DNA of 64,000 nt, from contig NZ_LT799418.1 in NCBI RefSeq assembly GCF_900162725.1, positions 4,605,897-4,669,896 of the forward strand, written 5' to 3'. Both the position numbers and the translations under genes were made by a program. The notes beneath the pieces were generated by a model. That model saw nothing but the letters and a program-made list of their open reading frames with translations. It was not told the DNA's origin and did no database searches. Source of the DNA: Parabacteroides sp. Marseille-P3160. Lineage in GTDB: Bacteria > Bacteroidota > Bacteroidia > Bacteroidales > Tannerellaceae. Below are positions 46,491 to 56,595 of this stretch, piece by piece (position 1 is the first letter of the stretch; each line of letters begins with the position of its first letter).

Positions 46491-49400
46491 ATGAATCAAT
46501 TTAAATTTTATTCTTTCCTGCTTTTGCTAATGTTCTTACTGTTATATACTCCCCTATATGCAATGTCACAGGAGGTATTGCCCATAACCTCTAAAAATAT
46601 ATCGTTAAAAGAATTCATCAAAGAGATAGAAGCAAAAACAGATTATACTTTCATATTCGATAATTCGGTGAATATGGCTTCGATTGTATCCGGAAACCTA
46701 AAAAAAGGAGACGTCTCTGAAATACTTAATGAAGCATTGAAAGAGAGCGAGATACATTATCAAATATCCGGTTATCAAATCATTCTGAAAAATAAAAAAG
46801 AAACTGATAAAATAGCCGGAGTCAATCAGAAAAAAATAATAACCGGTATTGTTGTAGACGAACAAGGAGAGCCTCTTATTGCAGCTACTGTAAAAGAGAG
46901 GGGGGGACAAAATGCAACCATAACCGATACGGAAGGAAAATTCAGTATAGATGTAACTTCAGGCAGTATTTTGGAATTCATATATATAGGTTATAATCCA
47001 CAACAGGTGGCTATCGGAAATCAAGCTTCCTTGACAATAAAGCTGCTCCCGTCATCAAAAAACCTGGATGAAGTAGTAGTCGTAGGTTATGGAGTACAAA
47101 AGAAAATAAATTTGACGGGAGCTATAGGTATTGTTACTTCCGAAGAGCTCGTAAAACGTCCGATAACCAATGTCTCTACCGGCCTTCAGGGGCTTGTCCC
47201 GGGTATGACTGTTACAGCAAGCGCCAATGGAGGTCTACCCGGACAATCGAGTGCTTCCATTCAGATCCGTGGTGTCGGTTCCAGGGGTAATAATAATCCT
47301 TTGATATTAATCGATGGCGCCGAAGGTGACATGAATATCATTAATCCGAATGATATCGAGAGTATTTCCGTTTTAAAAGACGCAGCCTCCTCAGCCATTT
47401 ATGGAAATAGGGCGGCTAATGGCGTCATCTTGATTACAACTAAAAATGTAACCGGGAAGGACCGTCCGCCCCGGATTAATATAGATACATATATAGGCAC
47501 TCAAGAGCCTATTAAAATGCCTAAAATGGTGGATAGTCCTACCTTTATGGCATGGGAAAATGAAGCTCAGGCTAATGTGGGAGGCAATCAGAATTATTCG
47601 CAAGCTGATATTCAAAAGACAATCGATGGGTCGGACCCCAATTATTATGCAAATACAAACTGGATAGACGCAACTTTTAAATCATCCGCCCCACAATATA
47701 ACTTGAATCTGAGTGTAGATGGAAAAGCCCAAAATATGGGTTATTTAATTTCCTACGGCTATTTAGATCAAAACGGATTGACTGTCGGAGAATCCACGAA
47801 TTCAAAAAGGCACAATATCCGATTGAAACTACACACAAAAGTCGCGGACCGGTTCGAGATCTCGGCTAATATGGGCTATATAAACCGAAATTATACGGCC
47901 CCCAATGCATCCTTTGAAGGCACGGGCGGAGTACTATATAATGCAATGAGAACCCGCCCTTTAGTTCCTGTTCGTTTTACAGATGGTCGATGGGGATATG
48001 GTGGAGGTCAAAGCAATCAGGTGGCTTACCTGACAGATGGAGGTGCCCAAAACTTCTCTTCACAAGAGTTTACCGGAAATTTCTCCCTGAAGGCCGATTT
48101 ACTTAAAGGGTGGACTGCTTCCATGAATTATATCACACGCCAATCGAATAGTTTTAGGGAATTGTTAAGCAAAACGATACGTTTTTACTACCCGGAAACA
48201 GAAAATTTGTGGTATACTACTAATACTCCGAACTCATTGGAAAACAGAGATTACCGAACACTAAGTCAAAATCTTTTTGCACAAACCGATTATGAAATCA
48301 AAATTGGGAATCATTCTTTTCACGCAATGGGCGGTTATCAACAGGAATGGCAAAGATCGAACCAGTTTAATGCTTCCCGGAAAAACCTGGTAACGGAAAA
48401 AGATCCGGTTTTAGATTTCGGCTCGGCGGACACTCAGGCTAATTCGGCTTCAGCCGATCATTGGGCGATGCGATCCGGTTTCGGCAGAATCAATTATATA
48501 TTTAAAGACCGCTACTTGTTTGAAGCAAATTTGCGTTACGATCTCACGTCCCGTTTTATAAAAAAGAACAGAGCGGAATGGTTTCCTTCCTTTTCCGCAG
48601 GATGGCGTATTTCCGAAGAAAATTTTATGAGCCGGACAAAAGATTACTTAGATCAGTTGAAACTTCGCGTATCGTGGGGAACACTTGGAAACCAATTTTC
48701 TACAGGATCGGATAATTATCCTTATCTATCCCGTATAGCGTATACGAGTGTCCCTACGATAGGAACTTTACCTAATGACGGATATGCCGAAATGTATATC
48801 GGAAACCCCAACCTGCTATGGGAAATGGTCTATACGACGAATATAGGATTGGATGCCAATCTCTTGAACAATAGACTCTCCTTTACGGGTGATTACTATG
48901 TCCGGGAAACCCGGCGGATGATCTATCAAAGGGAATTACCGGGAGTCATAGGTTCTCCTTCCACGATGGACGAGAACGGAGGTAAGATGCAAAACAAAGG
49001 TTGGGAAATTCAATTAGGATGGCAAGACAGGATAGATAATGATTTTGAATACGGGGCCACTTTCTCATTAGCAGATGTAAGGAATAAAATTACCGAATGG
49101 GACGGTGTATTATTTGGCAGTAATACGATAACAACCGCCGGTTATAGTAATCTGGCTCTCTATGGGTTAGTTGCAGATGGCATTGCTGTGCCAACCGATT
49201 TCGAAAAATATAACCCGGTTACAGGAAAGTATGAAAATCCGAAATTCCCGATTATGTCCGGCGACGCCGGTCTTGTCCAACCCGGAGATATCAAATATAA
49301 AGACTTGGATAATAGCGGAACGATTGATTTGGATAATGACCGGAAAGTGCTTGGAAGTTCCATTCCCCGTTATACCTTTTCCTTCAAAGGAAACATGGCT

Positions 49401-49847
49401 TATAAAGGAATCGATTTCAGTTTCTTAATTCAGGGCGTAGGTAAAGTAGACGGATACATTTATGGTCCCGCTCGTCATGCATTCACAGACCAGTCCACCT
49501 ACCCTCAATGGTTCCATGCGGATAGATACCAGGCTTCGAATCCGAATCCGAATGCAAGCTATCCTCGTTTTACCTATAATCAGAGCTACAATCAGCGATT
49601 CTCTACTTTCTGGATGGAAGATGCTTCCTATCTGCGGATGAAAAACATTCAAATAGGCTATACCCTGCCTTCCCGCCTGACCCGGATAATAAGGATAGAT
49701 AAGTGCCGCTTTTATGCTTCTGCCGATAATTTGTTTACAATCTCAGATTATTTTTCTTCGGCAGATCCTGAAATTCCAATACAGGCCGGAGGAAACTATC
49801 CACAAATCAGAACTTATGTCTTTGGAGTAAATATTACTCTTCATTAA
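46491..49847 (+). CDS. SusC-like TonB-dependent outer-membrane transporter with STN domain
   Basis: Imports oligomers bound by its SusD partner. The 1118-residue protein has a signal peptide (FLLLLMFLLLYTPLYAMSQE), an STN signalling domain (ISLKEFIKEIEAKTDYTFIF) that marks transducers working through FecR and an ECF sigma, a carboxypeptidase-like domain (GIVVDEQGEPLIAATVKERG), the TonB-box region DEVVVVGYGVQKK, a plug (VSTGLQGLVPGMTVTASANG, IQIRGVGSRGNNNPLILIDG) and the barrel ending YPQIRTYVFGVNITLH. First of a five-gene run with the SusD gene 18 bases behind. Confidence 0.95.
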   Translation: MNQFKFYSFLLLLMFLLLYTPLYAMSQEVLPITSKNISLKEFIKEIEAKTDYTFIFDNSVNMASIVSGNLKKGDVSEILNEALKESEIHYQISGYQIILKNKKETDKIAGVNQKKIITGIVVDEQGEPLIAATVKERGGQNATITDTEGKFSIDVTSGSILEFIYIGYNPQQVAIGNQASLTIKLLPSSKNLDEVVVVGYGVQKKINLTGAIGIVTSEELVKRPITNVSTGLQGLVPGMTVTASANGGLPGQSSASIQIRGVGSRGNNNPLILIDGAEGDMNIINPNDIESISVLKDAASSAIYGNRAANGVILITTKNVTGKDRPPRINIDTYIGTQEPIKMPKMVDSPTFMAWENEAQANVGGNQNYSQADIQKTIDGSDPNYYANTNWIDATFKSSAPQYNLNLSVDGKAQNMGYLISYGYLDQNGLTVGESTNSKRHNIRLKLHTKVADRFEISANMGYINRNYTAPNASFEGTGGVLYNAMRTRPLVPVRFTDGRWGYGGGQSNQVAYLTDGGAQNFSSQEFTGNFSLKADLLKGWTASMNYITRQSNSFRELLSKTIRFYYPETENLWYTTNTPNSLENRDYRTLSQNLFAQTDYEIKIGNHSFHAMGGYQQEWQRSNQFNASRKNLVTEKDPVLDFGSADTQANSASADHWAMRSGFGRINYIFKDRYLFEANLRYDLTSRFIKKNRAEWFPSFSAGWRISEENFMSRTKDYLDQLKLRVSWGTLGNQFSTGSDNYPYLSRIAYTSVPTIGTLPNDGYAEMYIGNPNLLWEMVYTTNIGLDANLLNNRLSFTGDYYVRETRRMIYQRELPGVIGSPSTMDENGGKMQNKGWEIQLGWQDRIDNDFEYGATFSLADVRNKITEWDGVLFGSNTITTAGYSNLALYGLVADGIAVPTDFEKYNPVTGKYENPKFPIMSGDAGLVQPGDIKYKDLDNSGTIDLDNDRKVLGSSIPRYTFSFKGNMAYKGIDFSFLIQGVGKVDGYIYGPARHAFTDQSTYPQWFHADRYQASNPNPNASYPRFTYNQSYNQRFSTFWMEDASYLRMKNIQIGYTLPSRLTRIIRIDKCRFYASADNLFTISDYFSSADPEIPIQAGGNYPQIRTYVFGVNITLH

Positions 49848-49865
49848 TATATAAAACCATTGAAT

Positions 49866-51650
49866 ATGAAAAAGAATAGAATATTATACAGTTTGATATT
49901 TGCTCTGTCTGCCTTTCTCTTCTCTTGTAATGATAGCTTTCTGGAGAGAGCTCCGTTAGATGAATTATCAGATGAGAATTTCTGGGAAACTGAACAGCAG
50001 ATAAAAAATGCGGCGAATGCCTGCTATTGGGCTTTAATTGGAAAAGATTTGCCTATCAATATATCTGAAGGATTGAGTGATAATGCGCCCTGGTATACGA
50101 TGAGTGGTTGGAGACAAATAGGCAGTGGTTTATATGGGTCTGATTTTAGTTTATTAGATACCCGATATAAAGATGCTTATAAACAATTAAGACGGTGTAA
50201 CTACTTTCTGAAAAATTATAAGAGAGCAACAACAGTCAATGACAAAGTCTTGGAACAATATGCGGCCGAAGTACGTTTCTTAAGGGCATTTACCTACTAC
50301 TATCTAACCTGTTTCTGGGGTGATGTACCTTTTACGACGGAACCGATCGATGCCGGTGATGAAGCATCCATGGCTCCACGTACGTCACGCGAAATAATTG
50401 TTGATTTCATATTGAAAGAATTAAATGAAGCCGCTGAAGACCTACCACCCTATATAGAACCTGCAACCGCAAATTTCGGACGTATATCGGGGGCTGCAGC
50501 CAAAGCGATGGAGGCTCGTACGGCATTGCAAAACGAACGCTGGGAAGTAGCCAGAGATGCTTGCAAAGCACTCATGCCCGGCGGTAAATATGCATATCAC
50601 CAACTTTATTCGACAGGCCGCCCCAAACAAGATTATTTTGATTTATTTACCTTCGAGGGGAGAGCTTCCCGCAAAGCAAATAATAAAGAGGCGATTCTAT
50701 CGTATGTCTTTAATTTCGAAATAGCTTCGCCGACAAGACATAATCTGAGCCGCGAATTACAGGTTCCGGATCAAATCATTCGGTTCAATCCGACAAAATC
50801 AATGGTAGACAGTTATTTATGTACGGACGGATTACCTATCGAAAAATCTCCCCTTTACAAAGGAAACGGTAAGTATACGCCGGCCTATAGTGCATACGAT
50901 AGTGTTTTTGTAAATCGTGACCCCCGATTAAAACAATCCATTGTATATCCGGGCTATGATAAATGGTATGGCAAAGTAGACGGAAGAGGCAGCAATAATC
51001 CTGCCGAAGATGCTTCCAAAACCGAGGTATTCCGGTCACCTAAATTTAACAATGACGGTAAAGGCGCCGTGACATATACAGGTTATTACTGTTTAAAGTA
51101 TTGTGAACCGTCAAAAGTTCCGGTTTATAATCAAGACGATAACGATATCATTTTTATCCGCTATGGAGAGGTTCTGTTAACTTATGCCGAAGCGATGTAT
51201 AATTTAAATGCATTGAATCAAAATGTAGTCGATGAATCCATTAATTTGTTGAGAGACAGGGTAGGCATGAAAAGAATGGTATTAAGCGAATTGCAGGCAA
51301 ACGGACTGGATGTAAAGACGGAGTTACAACGCGAACGCCGCGTCGAATTATTCATGGAAGGACAACGATGGTTTGACCTTATACGGTGGAAGCAAGGTTA
51401 TGAGTTGGGAGTAGACAAATCGGAACCGGCGGCACGCCAGGAAATGGGAATCTTAAAAGGGATTAGAAAAGATTATGCGTTCGACCCATCGGTATTCTCT
51501 TCCAGTACGAAATTTGATTCCGACGGCTTTTTGATTTTTGATGACTCCCGTGTCTTTATAAATCCAAAAAACTACTTATTTTCTTTACCCTATCGTCAGA
51601 TGGAGTTAAACCCCAATTTAAGACCAAACAATCCCGGTTGGGAAGACTAA
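49866..51650 (+). CDS. SusD-like surface nutrient-binding lipoprotein
   Basis: Surface lid that captures the ligand for the SusC-like channel. 594 residues from ATG 49866, with lipoprotein signal (ALSAFLFSCND), then ERAPLDELSDENFWETEQQI typical of the RagB/SusD start, TPR-like helices (YAAEVRFLRAFTYYYLTCFW), and the C-terminal LQRERRVELFMEGQRWFDLI and NPNLRPNNPGW, which are hallmarks of the family. A TTG 6 bases upstream is not used. The ligand cannot be read from the sequence, but the enzyme genes downstream point to a phosphodiester- or phosphate-containing substrate (inference). Confidence 0.94.
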   Translation: MKKNRILYSLIFALSAFLFSCNDSFLERAPLDELSDENFWETEQQIKNAANACYWALIGKDLPINISEGLSDNAPWYTMSGWRQIGSGLYGSDFSLLDTRYKDAYKQLRRCNYFLKNYKRATTVNDKVLEQYAAEVRFLRAFTYYYLTCFWGDVPFTTEPIDAGDEASMAPRTSREIIVDFILKELNEAAEDLPPYIEPATANFGRISGAAAKAMEARTALQNERWEVARDACKALMPGGKYAYHQLYSTGRPKQDYFDLFTFEGRASRKANNKEAILSYVFNFEIASPTRHNLSRELQVPDQIIRFNPTKSMVDSYLCTDGLPIEKSPLYKGNGKYTPAYSAYDSVFVNRDPRLKQSIVYPGYDKWYGKVDGRGSNNPAEDASKTEVFRSPKFNNDGKGAVTYTGYYCLKYCEPSKVPVYNQDDNDIIFIRYGEVLLTYAEAMYNLNALNQNVVDESINLLRDRVGMKRMVLSELQANGLDVKTELQRERRVELFMEGQRWFDLIRWKQGYELGVDKSEPAARQEMGILKGIRKDYAFDPSVFSSSTKFDSDGFLIFDDSRVFINPKNYLFSLPYRQMELNPNLRPNNPGWED

Positions 51651-51656
51651 TTTAAA

Positions 51657-52454
51657 ATGAAAGAAAGAATAAAGATGAAAAAGAAAGGAATATATATAAT
51701 CGTTTCCCTGCTATTCTTTTGTTTATGCGGAGAATTAAATTCCCAGACTCTAATCCGATTATTAAATATGAACACCCGGATGTCCGGACAAATGGTTGGT
51801 TATGACGCAACCCCTTTTGTAGAATATATAAAAAAGTATGATCCGGACTTTGTGACTTTGCAAGAAATCGATTACAGGACCTCAAGGAACGGATTCAAGG
51901 ATTTTACGACGGAGCTGGCTGCCGGGTTAGGCTATTTCTCCGCATTTGGAAAGGCCATGCCATACGCTGAAGGTGAGTATGGCGTAGCGATTCTTTCCAA
52001 ATATCCGATTGAGAAAATATCCAATACACAGTTAACAGGCAATGCTTCGGAAATGAAAGAAAAGCGAACGGCCTTGTTTGTGGATGTAATTATACCGGCA
52101 ACAAAGAAAAAAGTGCGTGTTGTTGTGACCCATCTTGATCATTCAACCGAAGGAGTTAGAATGTCGATGATACAGCAACTCAATGCCGCCGTGGGCACAG
52201 GTATACCCACCTTGCTGGCTGGTGATTTCAACGCAAAACCAACAGAAACATCGATTCATACCGGTATGAGTTCCTGGCAAAGAATCTGTAACAATTTTGC
52301 TACCTTTCCAGCTCCCACTCCGTCGAGTAAAATCGATTACATTTTTGCGAAACCTTCGGGTAGTTGGATTGTCAAATCATACCAAGTATTAACGAATACG
52401 ACGGAAATAACCGACCATTGCGCTTTATTGGCAGAAGTAGAATCAATTGATTAG
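51657..52454 (+). CDS. Secreted endonuclease/exonuclease/phosphatase (EEP) family enzyme
   Basis: Metal-dependent phosphoesterase of 265 residues, exported (IIVSLLFFCLCGELNSQ). All catalytic motifs of the EEP fold are present: LLNMNTR (Asn), FVTLQEIDYR (metal Glu), VVTHLDHS (His), LLAGDFNAKPTE (Asp/Asn), KIDYIFAK (Asp) and EITDHCALLAEV (Asp-His). EEP enzymes cut DNA, RNA, inositol phosphates or sphingomyelin; the substrate is open. A second start 18 bases inside (MKKKGIY) is equally possible. It follows the SusD gene by 6 bases and is followed 2 bases later by a gene for a related but inactive-looking protein. Confidence 0.88.
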   Translation: MKERIKMKKKGIYIIVSLLFFCLCGELNSQTLIRLLNMNTRMSGQMVGYDATPFVEYIKKYDPDFVTLQEIDYRTSRNGFKDFTTELAAGLGYFSAFGKAMPYAEGEYGVAILSKYPIEKISNTQLTGNASEMKEKRTALFVDVIIPATKKKVRVVVTHLDHSTEGVRMSMIQQLNAAVGTGIPTLLAGDFNAKPTETSIHTGMSSWQRICNNFATFPAPTPSSKIDYIFAKPSGSWIVKSYQVLTNTTEITDHCALLAEVESID

Positions 52455-52456
52455 AA

Positions 52457-53236
52457 ATGAATAGAATAAGTGCTTATCTAATTGCTTTATTGTTTTGCCT
52501 TCCCGTTGTAAGTTGTTCCGGGAATCAAGGCGACGAACCGGATAATCCCGGACAGCCTGAAACGGTATGGGACAAAACAAGAACAGTCAGGATTCTGTTC
52601 ATCTCAACCCTGGCTACAGGCAATCCATATAATAGGAGTAATTATAATACAGTGGCAAATATTGCCTCAAAAAGTGACGGGCATATCCTTATTTTGGATA
52701 AAACGAATGTAATCTATAATGGGGCAAGAGTAAATACAGGTGCGGAAATTGCAGTTATCGCCCATAGATATCCGATTTTCATTCCAATCTCCAAAACGGC
52801 TACAGAATATATTGGCAACAGCATGTTCTTTAAAAATACCGTTCCTCAGATGGAACAAATTGTAATCTCGGAAGATTGTCGCATGATGCAAACATCTGTC
52901 GAAATAGGGGAAAGCCTTACTGCAAACATAGCCACAGTATCTTTTGATGCAGACAGTCAAGTTAATGCTTTTGCCGATTGTATGCAGTCTGTTCAGACAA
53001 CTGCCACACTGGTTACCGGAACGATAAAAAGGTCTTTGGTTCCTCTTTTAGAGTCAAAAATGACAACACTGGTTCCTGAATATAGATTAGAAATCATGGA
53101 GCATTCCGATAAAAACAGCGAATATTGTATTTACCTGTTAGGCACTACGAAATGGAAGCTCCGTGATTTTACGGAAGAGACCATTGATAATGGTAGCATT
53201 AAAAGTTTCTTGCTCCAAGCAGAAATCCTAAAATAG
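52457..53236 (+). CDS. Lipoprotein, apparently a catalytically dead EEP-fold paralogue
   Basis: 259 residues with lipoprotein signal ending LPVVSCSGN. I do not know a named family for it, but it lines up by eye with the EEP enzyme encoded just before it: TVRILFISTL with LIRLLNMNTR, TATLVTGTIKRS with PTLLAGDFNAKP, SEYCIYLLGTTKW with SKIDYIFAKPSGSW, and IKSFLLQAEI with TDHCALLAEV. In each case the catalytic residue is changed (Asn to Ser, Asp-Phe-Asn to Thr-Ile-Lys, Asp to Tyr/Cys, Asp-His to Lys-Ser). It would then be a surface binding or regulatory partner rather than an enzyme. The alignment is manual and needs a structure-based test. Confidence 0.6.
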   Translation: MNRISAYLIALLFCLPVVSCSGNQGDEPDNPGQPETVWDKTRTVRILFISTLATGNPYNRSNYNTVANIASKSDGHILILDKTNVIYNGARVNTGAEIAVIAHRYPIFIPISKTATEYIGNSMFFKNTVPQMEQIVISEDCRMMQTSVEIGESLTANIATVSFDADSQVNAFADCMQSVQTTATLVTGTIKRSLVPLLESKMTTLVPEYRLEIMEHSDKNSEYCIYLLGTTKWKLRDFTEETIDNGSIKSFLLQAEILK

Positions 53237-53294
53237 AGTTATCCCTATCTATCTGACTTTAGAAATGACTATTAAAAATTAAATTTCAAGAATT

Positions 53295-54815
53295 ATGGTA
53301 AACATTAAAAATATAATTTACATCCTGTTGGCAATGATCCTCACAGGAATAACCGCGTGTAATGATGACAAGGAGGCGATAGATTATACAGACGATAGCG
53401 TCTATCCGCCTCCTGTCGTGACCATCACTTCACCCACTTCTTTAAGTGGCGCTGAATTCAAAAAAGAGCAAACCGTAACAGCTTCTTTCGAATCAACCAA
53501 TGGGTTACGTGATGTTTATGCCACATTGCTGAAAAAGGCAGAAAATGACACTTATGAGGAAATTGACAAATCCTTGAGGGTATACCAATCGCTGGATGGT
53601 TTCCCAAATGAATTGGACGCCTCTTTTACAATTAATGTCTCCGATAAGTTAACGGCCGCCATTGGTGTCTTTGCAACGGATATTTATACCAAAACGATTA
53701 TGCAACAGGTAACGATAGGGTATTTGGTCGGGATACCTCCCGTTATAACTCTTGAGCCGTCTGAAATCGCCCAGGTCGATCTGAACCAATCTCTAACCAT
53801 TAAAGGAACCGCATCATCCGGCACCGGGTTAAGCTCCATTTCTTATACGTTGATACAAAAGTCTCCTTATTTGGAATTGTCTACATCGGGAAATATAGCG
53901 GTATCCCCATCGGAGAAAGAAAAAGAATTTAGTTTTAGCATAGTAATAAATGATGAGAGAGCCGATGCAATCAGTGTAGTTGCAACCGATAAAGACGGTT
54001 ATAAAGAAACAGCCTATGTCGAGATTAAATCGATAACAGGCGTACCGGAAGGAAAAGCTGCGATCTTTGATAATATTGAACTGGCGCCGGAATGGGAAAG
54101 CCCTGACAATCCGACACAGCCTTATCTGTTTTCTTTTGACGGCGTGACGGTCGGCGGGCAATTAAAGAATATCCTTACCCTGCAAGATGCTGTCAATTCA
54201 AGCGGCGGAAGTATCGACTTTGCATTCGTAAATTTCTGGCGTAATAGCGGATTCGTTCCAATCGCAAATCGCGGGCCGGGATTTGCCAGCGCCGACCGAA
54301 TTTCTTCAGGTACGGTAGGAAGGCAGGTAGATGTCCCATGGCTATCCGTAATAACTAACAATGCCGTATTTTTCAAGATTATACCTTCGGAGATTGTTTC
54401 AGCCATGAAATTGGAAGAGCTATTTGAAACAGCGACCGGCAATTGGGAAACTTATCAGGCTTTAGAACCATTATCATCATTTGTCACAGGCACGGCAACC
54501 GGTGACAAACAATGCCTCCAACGTACAGGTGCTTCGGCAGATCGGACGGATGATGTTAATCTTCAAATTGTAGATGGGACCTATATTGCTATAAGACGCG
54601 AATATGCTTCCATAAAGAAATACGGAATTATTAAGGTTGTTAAAGCAGTAGACGATACCCCTGCCCTGAATAATCAAAATAAAATAGTAGGAGTCAGTAC
54701 CGATCCTGGAAAATCGGCTTATTATAAAGGGCCAAACCAAGCCGGATTTGACTATATAGGAGTAACCAAGCTCTATGGACAAAAGTGTAAATTAAAAATT
54801 ATCGTTCAGAAATAG
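53295..54815 (+). CDS. Ig-like surface lipoprotein (possible glycan/ligand-binding protein of the Sus-like locus)
   Basis: 506 residues; lipoprotein signal MILTGITACND. At least two Ig-like beta modules can be seen: one from PPPVVTITSPTSLSGAEFKK and one from GIPPVITLEPSEIAQVDLNQ, followed by a longer C-terminal domain from PEGKAAIFDNIELAPEWESP. The arrangement lipobox, Ig spacers, C-terminal domain is what surface binding proteins (SusE/SusF or SGBP position) of Sus-like loci look like. No catalytic motif was found. Last gene of the locus; a strong terminator follows 33 bases later. Confidence 0.72.
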   Translation: MVNIKNIIYILLAMILTGITACNDDKEAIDYTDDSVYPPPVVTITSPTSLSGAEFKKEQTVTASFESTNGLRDVYATLLKKAENDTYEEIDKSLRVYQSLDGFPNELDASFTINVSDKLTAAIGVFATDIYTKTIMQQVTIGYLVGIPPVITLEPSEIAQVDLNQSLTIKGTASSGTGLSSISYTLIQKSPYLELSTSGNIAVSPSEKEKEFSFSIVINDERADAISVVATDKDGYKETAYVEIKSITGVPEGKAAIFDNIELAPEWESPDNPTQPYLFSFDGVTVGGQLKNILTLQDAVNSSGGSIDFAFVNFWRNSGFVPIANRGPGFASADRISSGTVGRQVDVPWLSVITNNAVFFKIIPSEIVSAMKLEELFETATGNWETYQALEPLSSFVTGTATGDKQCLQRTGASADRTDDVNLQIVDGTYIAIRREYASIKKYGIIKVVKAVDDTPALNNQNKIVGVSTDPGKSAYYKGPNQAGFDYIGVTKLYGQKCKLKIIVQK

Positions 54816-54847
54816 GAAAAACAATAAGTTATTTCACCCGGTTTTAT

Positions 54848-54888
54848 AAAAAATACAGGCTGTTTATGCAAAGCAGCCTGTATTTTTT
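54848..54888. terminator. Terminator of the Sus-like operon
   Basis: 15-bp perfect stem (54848-54862 with 54874-54888), 11-base loop, ending in six T on the plus strand and preceded by six A. Confidence 0.92.
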
Positions 54889-55006
54889 ATATGAAACGAA
54901 TGTTTTTATTGGGATAGAAAAGAGTAAACTCTGCTTCCTTATGTAAAAAAATAATGTCTTTTCAAAAAAGACAATTCTGTTATACGGATATATCTACATT
55001 TACGTT

Positions 55007-55014
55007 TATCTTTG
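55007..55014 (+). promoter_or_regulatory. Putative promoter of porX (-7 element)
   Basis: TATCTTTG, 30 bases before the ATG; -33 box not clear. Confidence 0.6.
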
Positions 55015-55043
55015 ATAGAAACTTGAAATTTAATTGATAATCC

Positions 55044-56594
55044 ATGGCAACAAAAATAGATCGAATACTTTGGGCGGACGACGAGATCGAATTACTGAAA
55101 CCGCATATTCTTTTCCTACAGGATAAAGGGTACGAGGTTATTCCGGTCAATAGCGGACAGGACGCCATTGACTGTTGCCGGGAGCAATCCTTCGACATTA
55201 TCTTTCTGGACGAAAATATGCCGGGACTGACCGGCCTGGAGACGCTGTCTTCTATTAAGGAATTAAATCCCAATGTTCCGGTGGTAATGGTGACCAAAAG
55301 CGAAGAAGAGAGCATCATGAACCAAGCCATCGGTAACAAGATTGCGGACTATCTGATCAAGCCCGTCAACCCGAACCAGTTGCTGCTCTCCATCAAAAAG
55401 AATGTACATAAGAATGATATCATCTCTGAAACCACGACAGTCGGATACCAGCAGGAGTTCGGACGGATCGGCATGCAGATCGGCGATTCTCTGACCGCTG
55501 CGGACTGGACCGAGGTATATAAGAAAATCGTTTACTGGGAGCTGGAACTGGAGGCAGGCAATGCGCAAATGACAGACCTGCTGCGGATGCAGAAGCAGGA
55601 GGCCAACCATGCGTTCTGCAAGTTCATAAAGAAGAACTATATGGACTGGATGAAGTCTCCGGACGAACGTCCGCTGATGAGTCCCGACCTATTCAAAAAG
55701 AAGGTATTCCCCTTATTGGATAAAGAGGAAAAACTGTTCTTTATCCTTATCGACAATTTCCGGCTCGACCAGTGGCGGGTGGTCAAGGCACTCTTGACAG
55801 AGTATTTCACCTTCGACGAAGATTTGTATTACAGTATCTTACCGACGGCGACGCAATATGCACGGAATTCTATTTTCTCCGGGCTGATGCCGGTGCAAAT
55901 CGAACAATTGTTCCCTGAACTTTGGGTAGACGAGGAAAGCGAGGAGGGGAAAAACCTGAACGAGGAGCCGCTTATCCAAACACAGATCGACCGTTTCCGC
56001 AAGAAATACAGCTTTTCCTATAATAAAGTCTACGATTCCCAGTACGGAGAGAAACTATTGGCCAACCTGTCGTCCTTGCAACATCACAACCTGAATGTAT
56101 TGGTGCTCAACTTTGTCGATATGCTGTCCCACGCCCGGACAGAGAGCAAGATGATCCGCGAATTGGCACAGAGTGAGGCGGCTTACCGCAGTCTGACGCT
56201 TTCATGGTTCCAGCATTCCACAACGTTGGAATTGTTCAAACGTGCAGCCGAGATGGGCTATAAAGTCATCCTGACGACCGACCACGGAACGATCCGAGTG
56301 GACGATCCGATCAAAGTTGTGGGCGATAAAAACACTAACACCAACCTTCGTTACAAGGTCGGGAAAAACCTGAATTATAATCCGAAAGAAGTTTTTGAAA
56401 TACGGGAGCCAAATAAAGCCGGCTTACCCTCGCCTAATTTAAGCAGTAAGTATATCTTTGCAATGAATGAGTCGTTTTTCGCTTATCCGAACAATTATAA
56501 TTATTACGTATCGTATTATAAGAACACATTTCAACATGGAGGCATTTCGATGGAGGAAATGATGATTCCTTTTATTACGATGGAACCAAAATAA
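55044..56594 (+). CDS. porX: PorX-like response regulator with PglZ domain
   Basis: PorX (with the PorY kinase) controls the type IX secretion system in Bacteroidota. The 516-residue protein starts with a receiver domain ([20 protein letters not shown], phosphoacceptor Asp in [11 protein letters not shown], and Lys in [12 protein letters not shown]) and has a C-terminal PglZ alkaline-phosphatase-like domain ([65 protein letters not shown]). In characterised relatives the PglZ part hydrolyses oligonucleotides. PorX is also present in gut species with few type IX components, so its targets here are uncertain. tsaE starts 1 base after its stop. Confidence 0.92.
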   Translation: MATKIDRILWADDEIELLKPHILFLQDKGYEVIPVNSGQDAIDCCREQSFDIIFLDENMPGLTGLETLSSIKELNPNVPVVMVTKSEEESIMNQAIGNKIADYLIKPVNPNQLLLSIKKNVHKNDIISETTTVGYQQEFGRIGMQIGDSLTAADWTEVYKKIVYWELELEAGNAQMTDLLRMQKQEANHAFCKFIKKNYMDWMKSPDERPLMSPDLFKKKVFPLLDKEEKLFFILIDNFRLDQWRVVKALLTEYFTFDEDLYYSILPTATQYARNSIFSGLMPVQIEQLFPELWVDEESEEGKNLNEEPLIQTQIDRFRKKYSFSYNKVYDSQYGEKLLANLSSLQHHNLNVLVLNFVDMLSHARTESKMIRELAQSEAAYRSLTLSWFQHSTTLELFKRAAEMGYKVILTTDHGTIRVDDPIKVVGDKNTNTNLRYKVGKNLNYNPKEVFEIREPNKAGLPSPNLSSKYIFAMNESFFAYPNNYNYYVSYYKNTFQHGGISMEEMMIPFITMEPK

Positions 56595-56595
56595 A

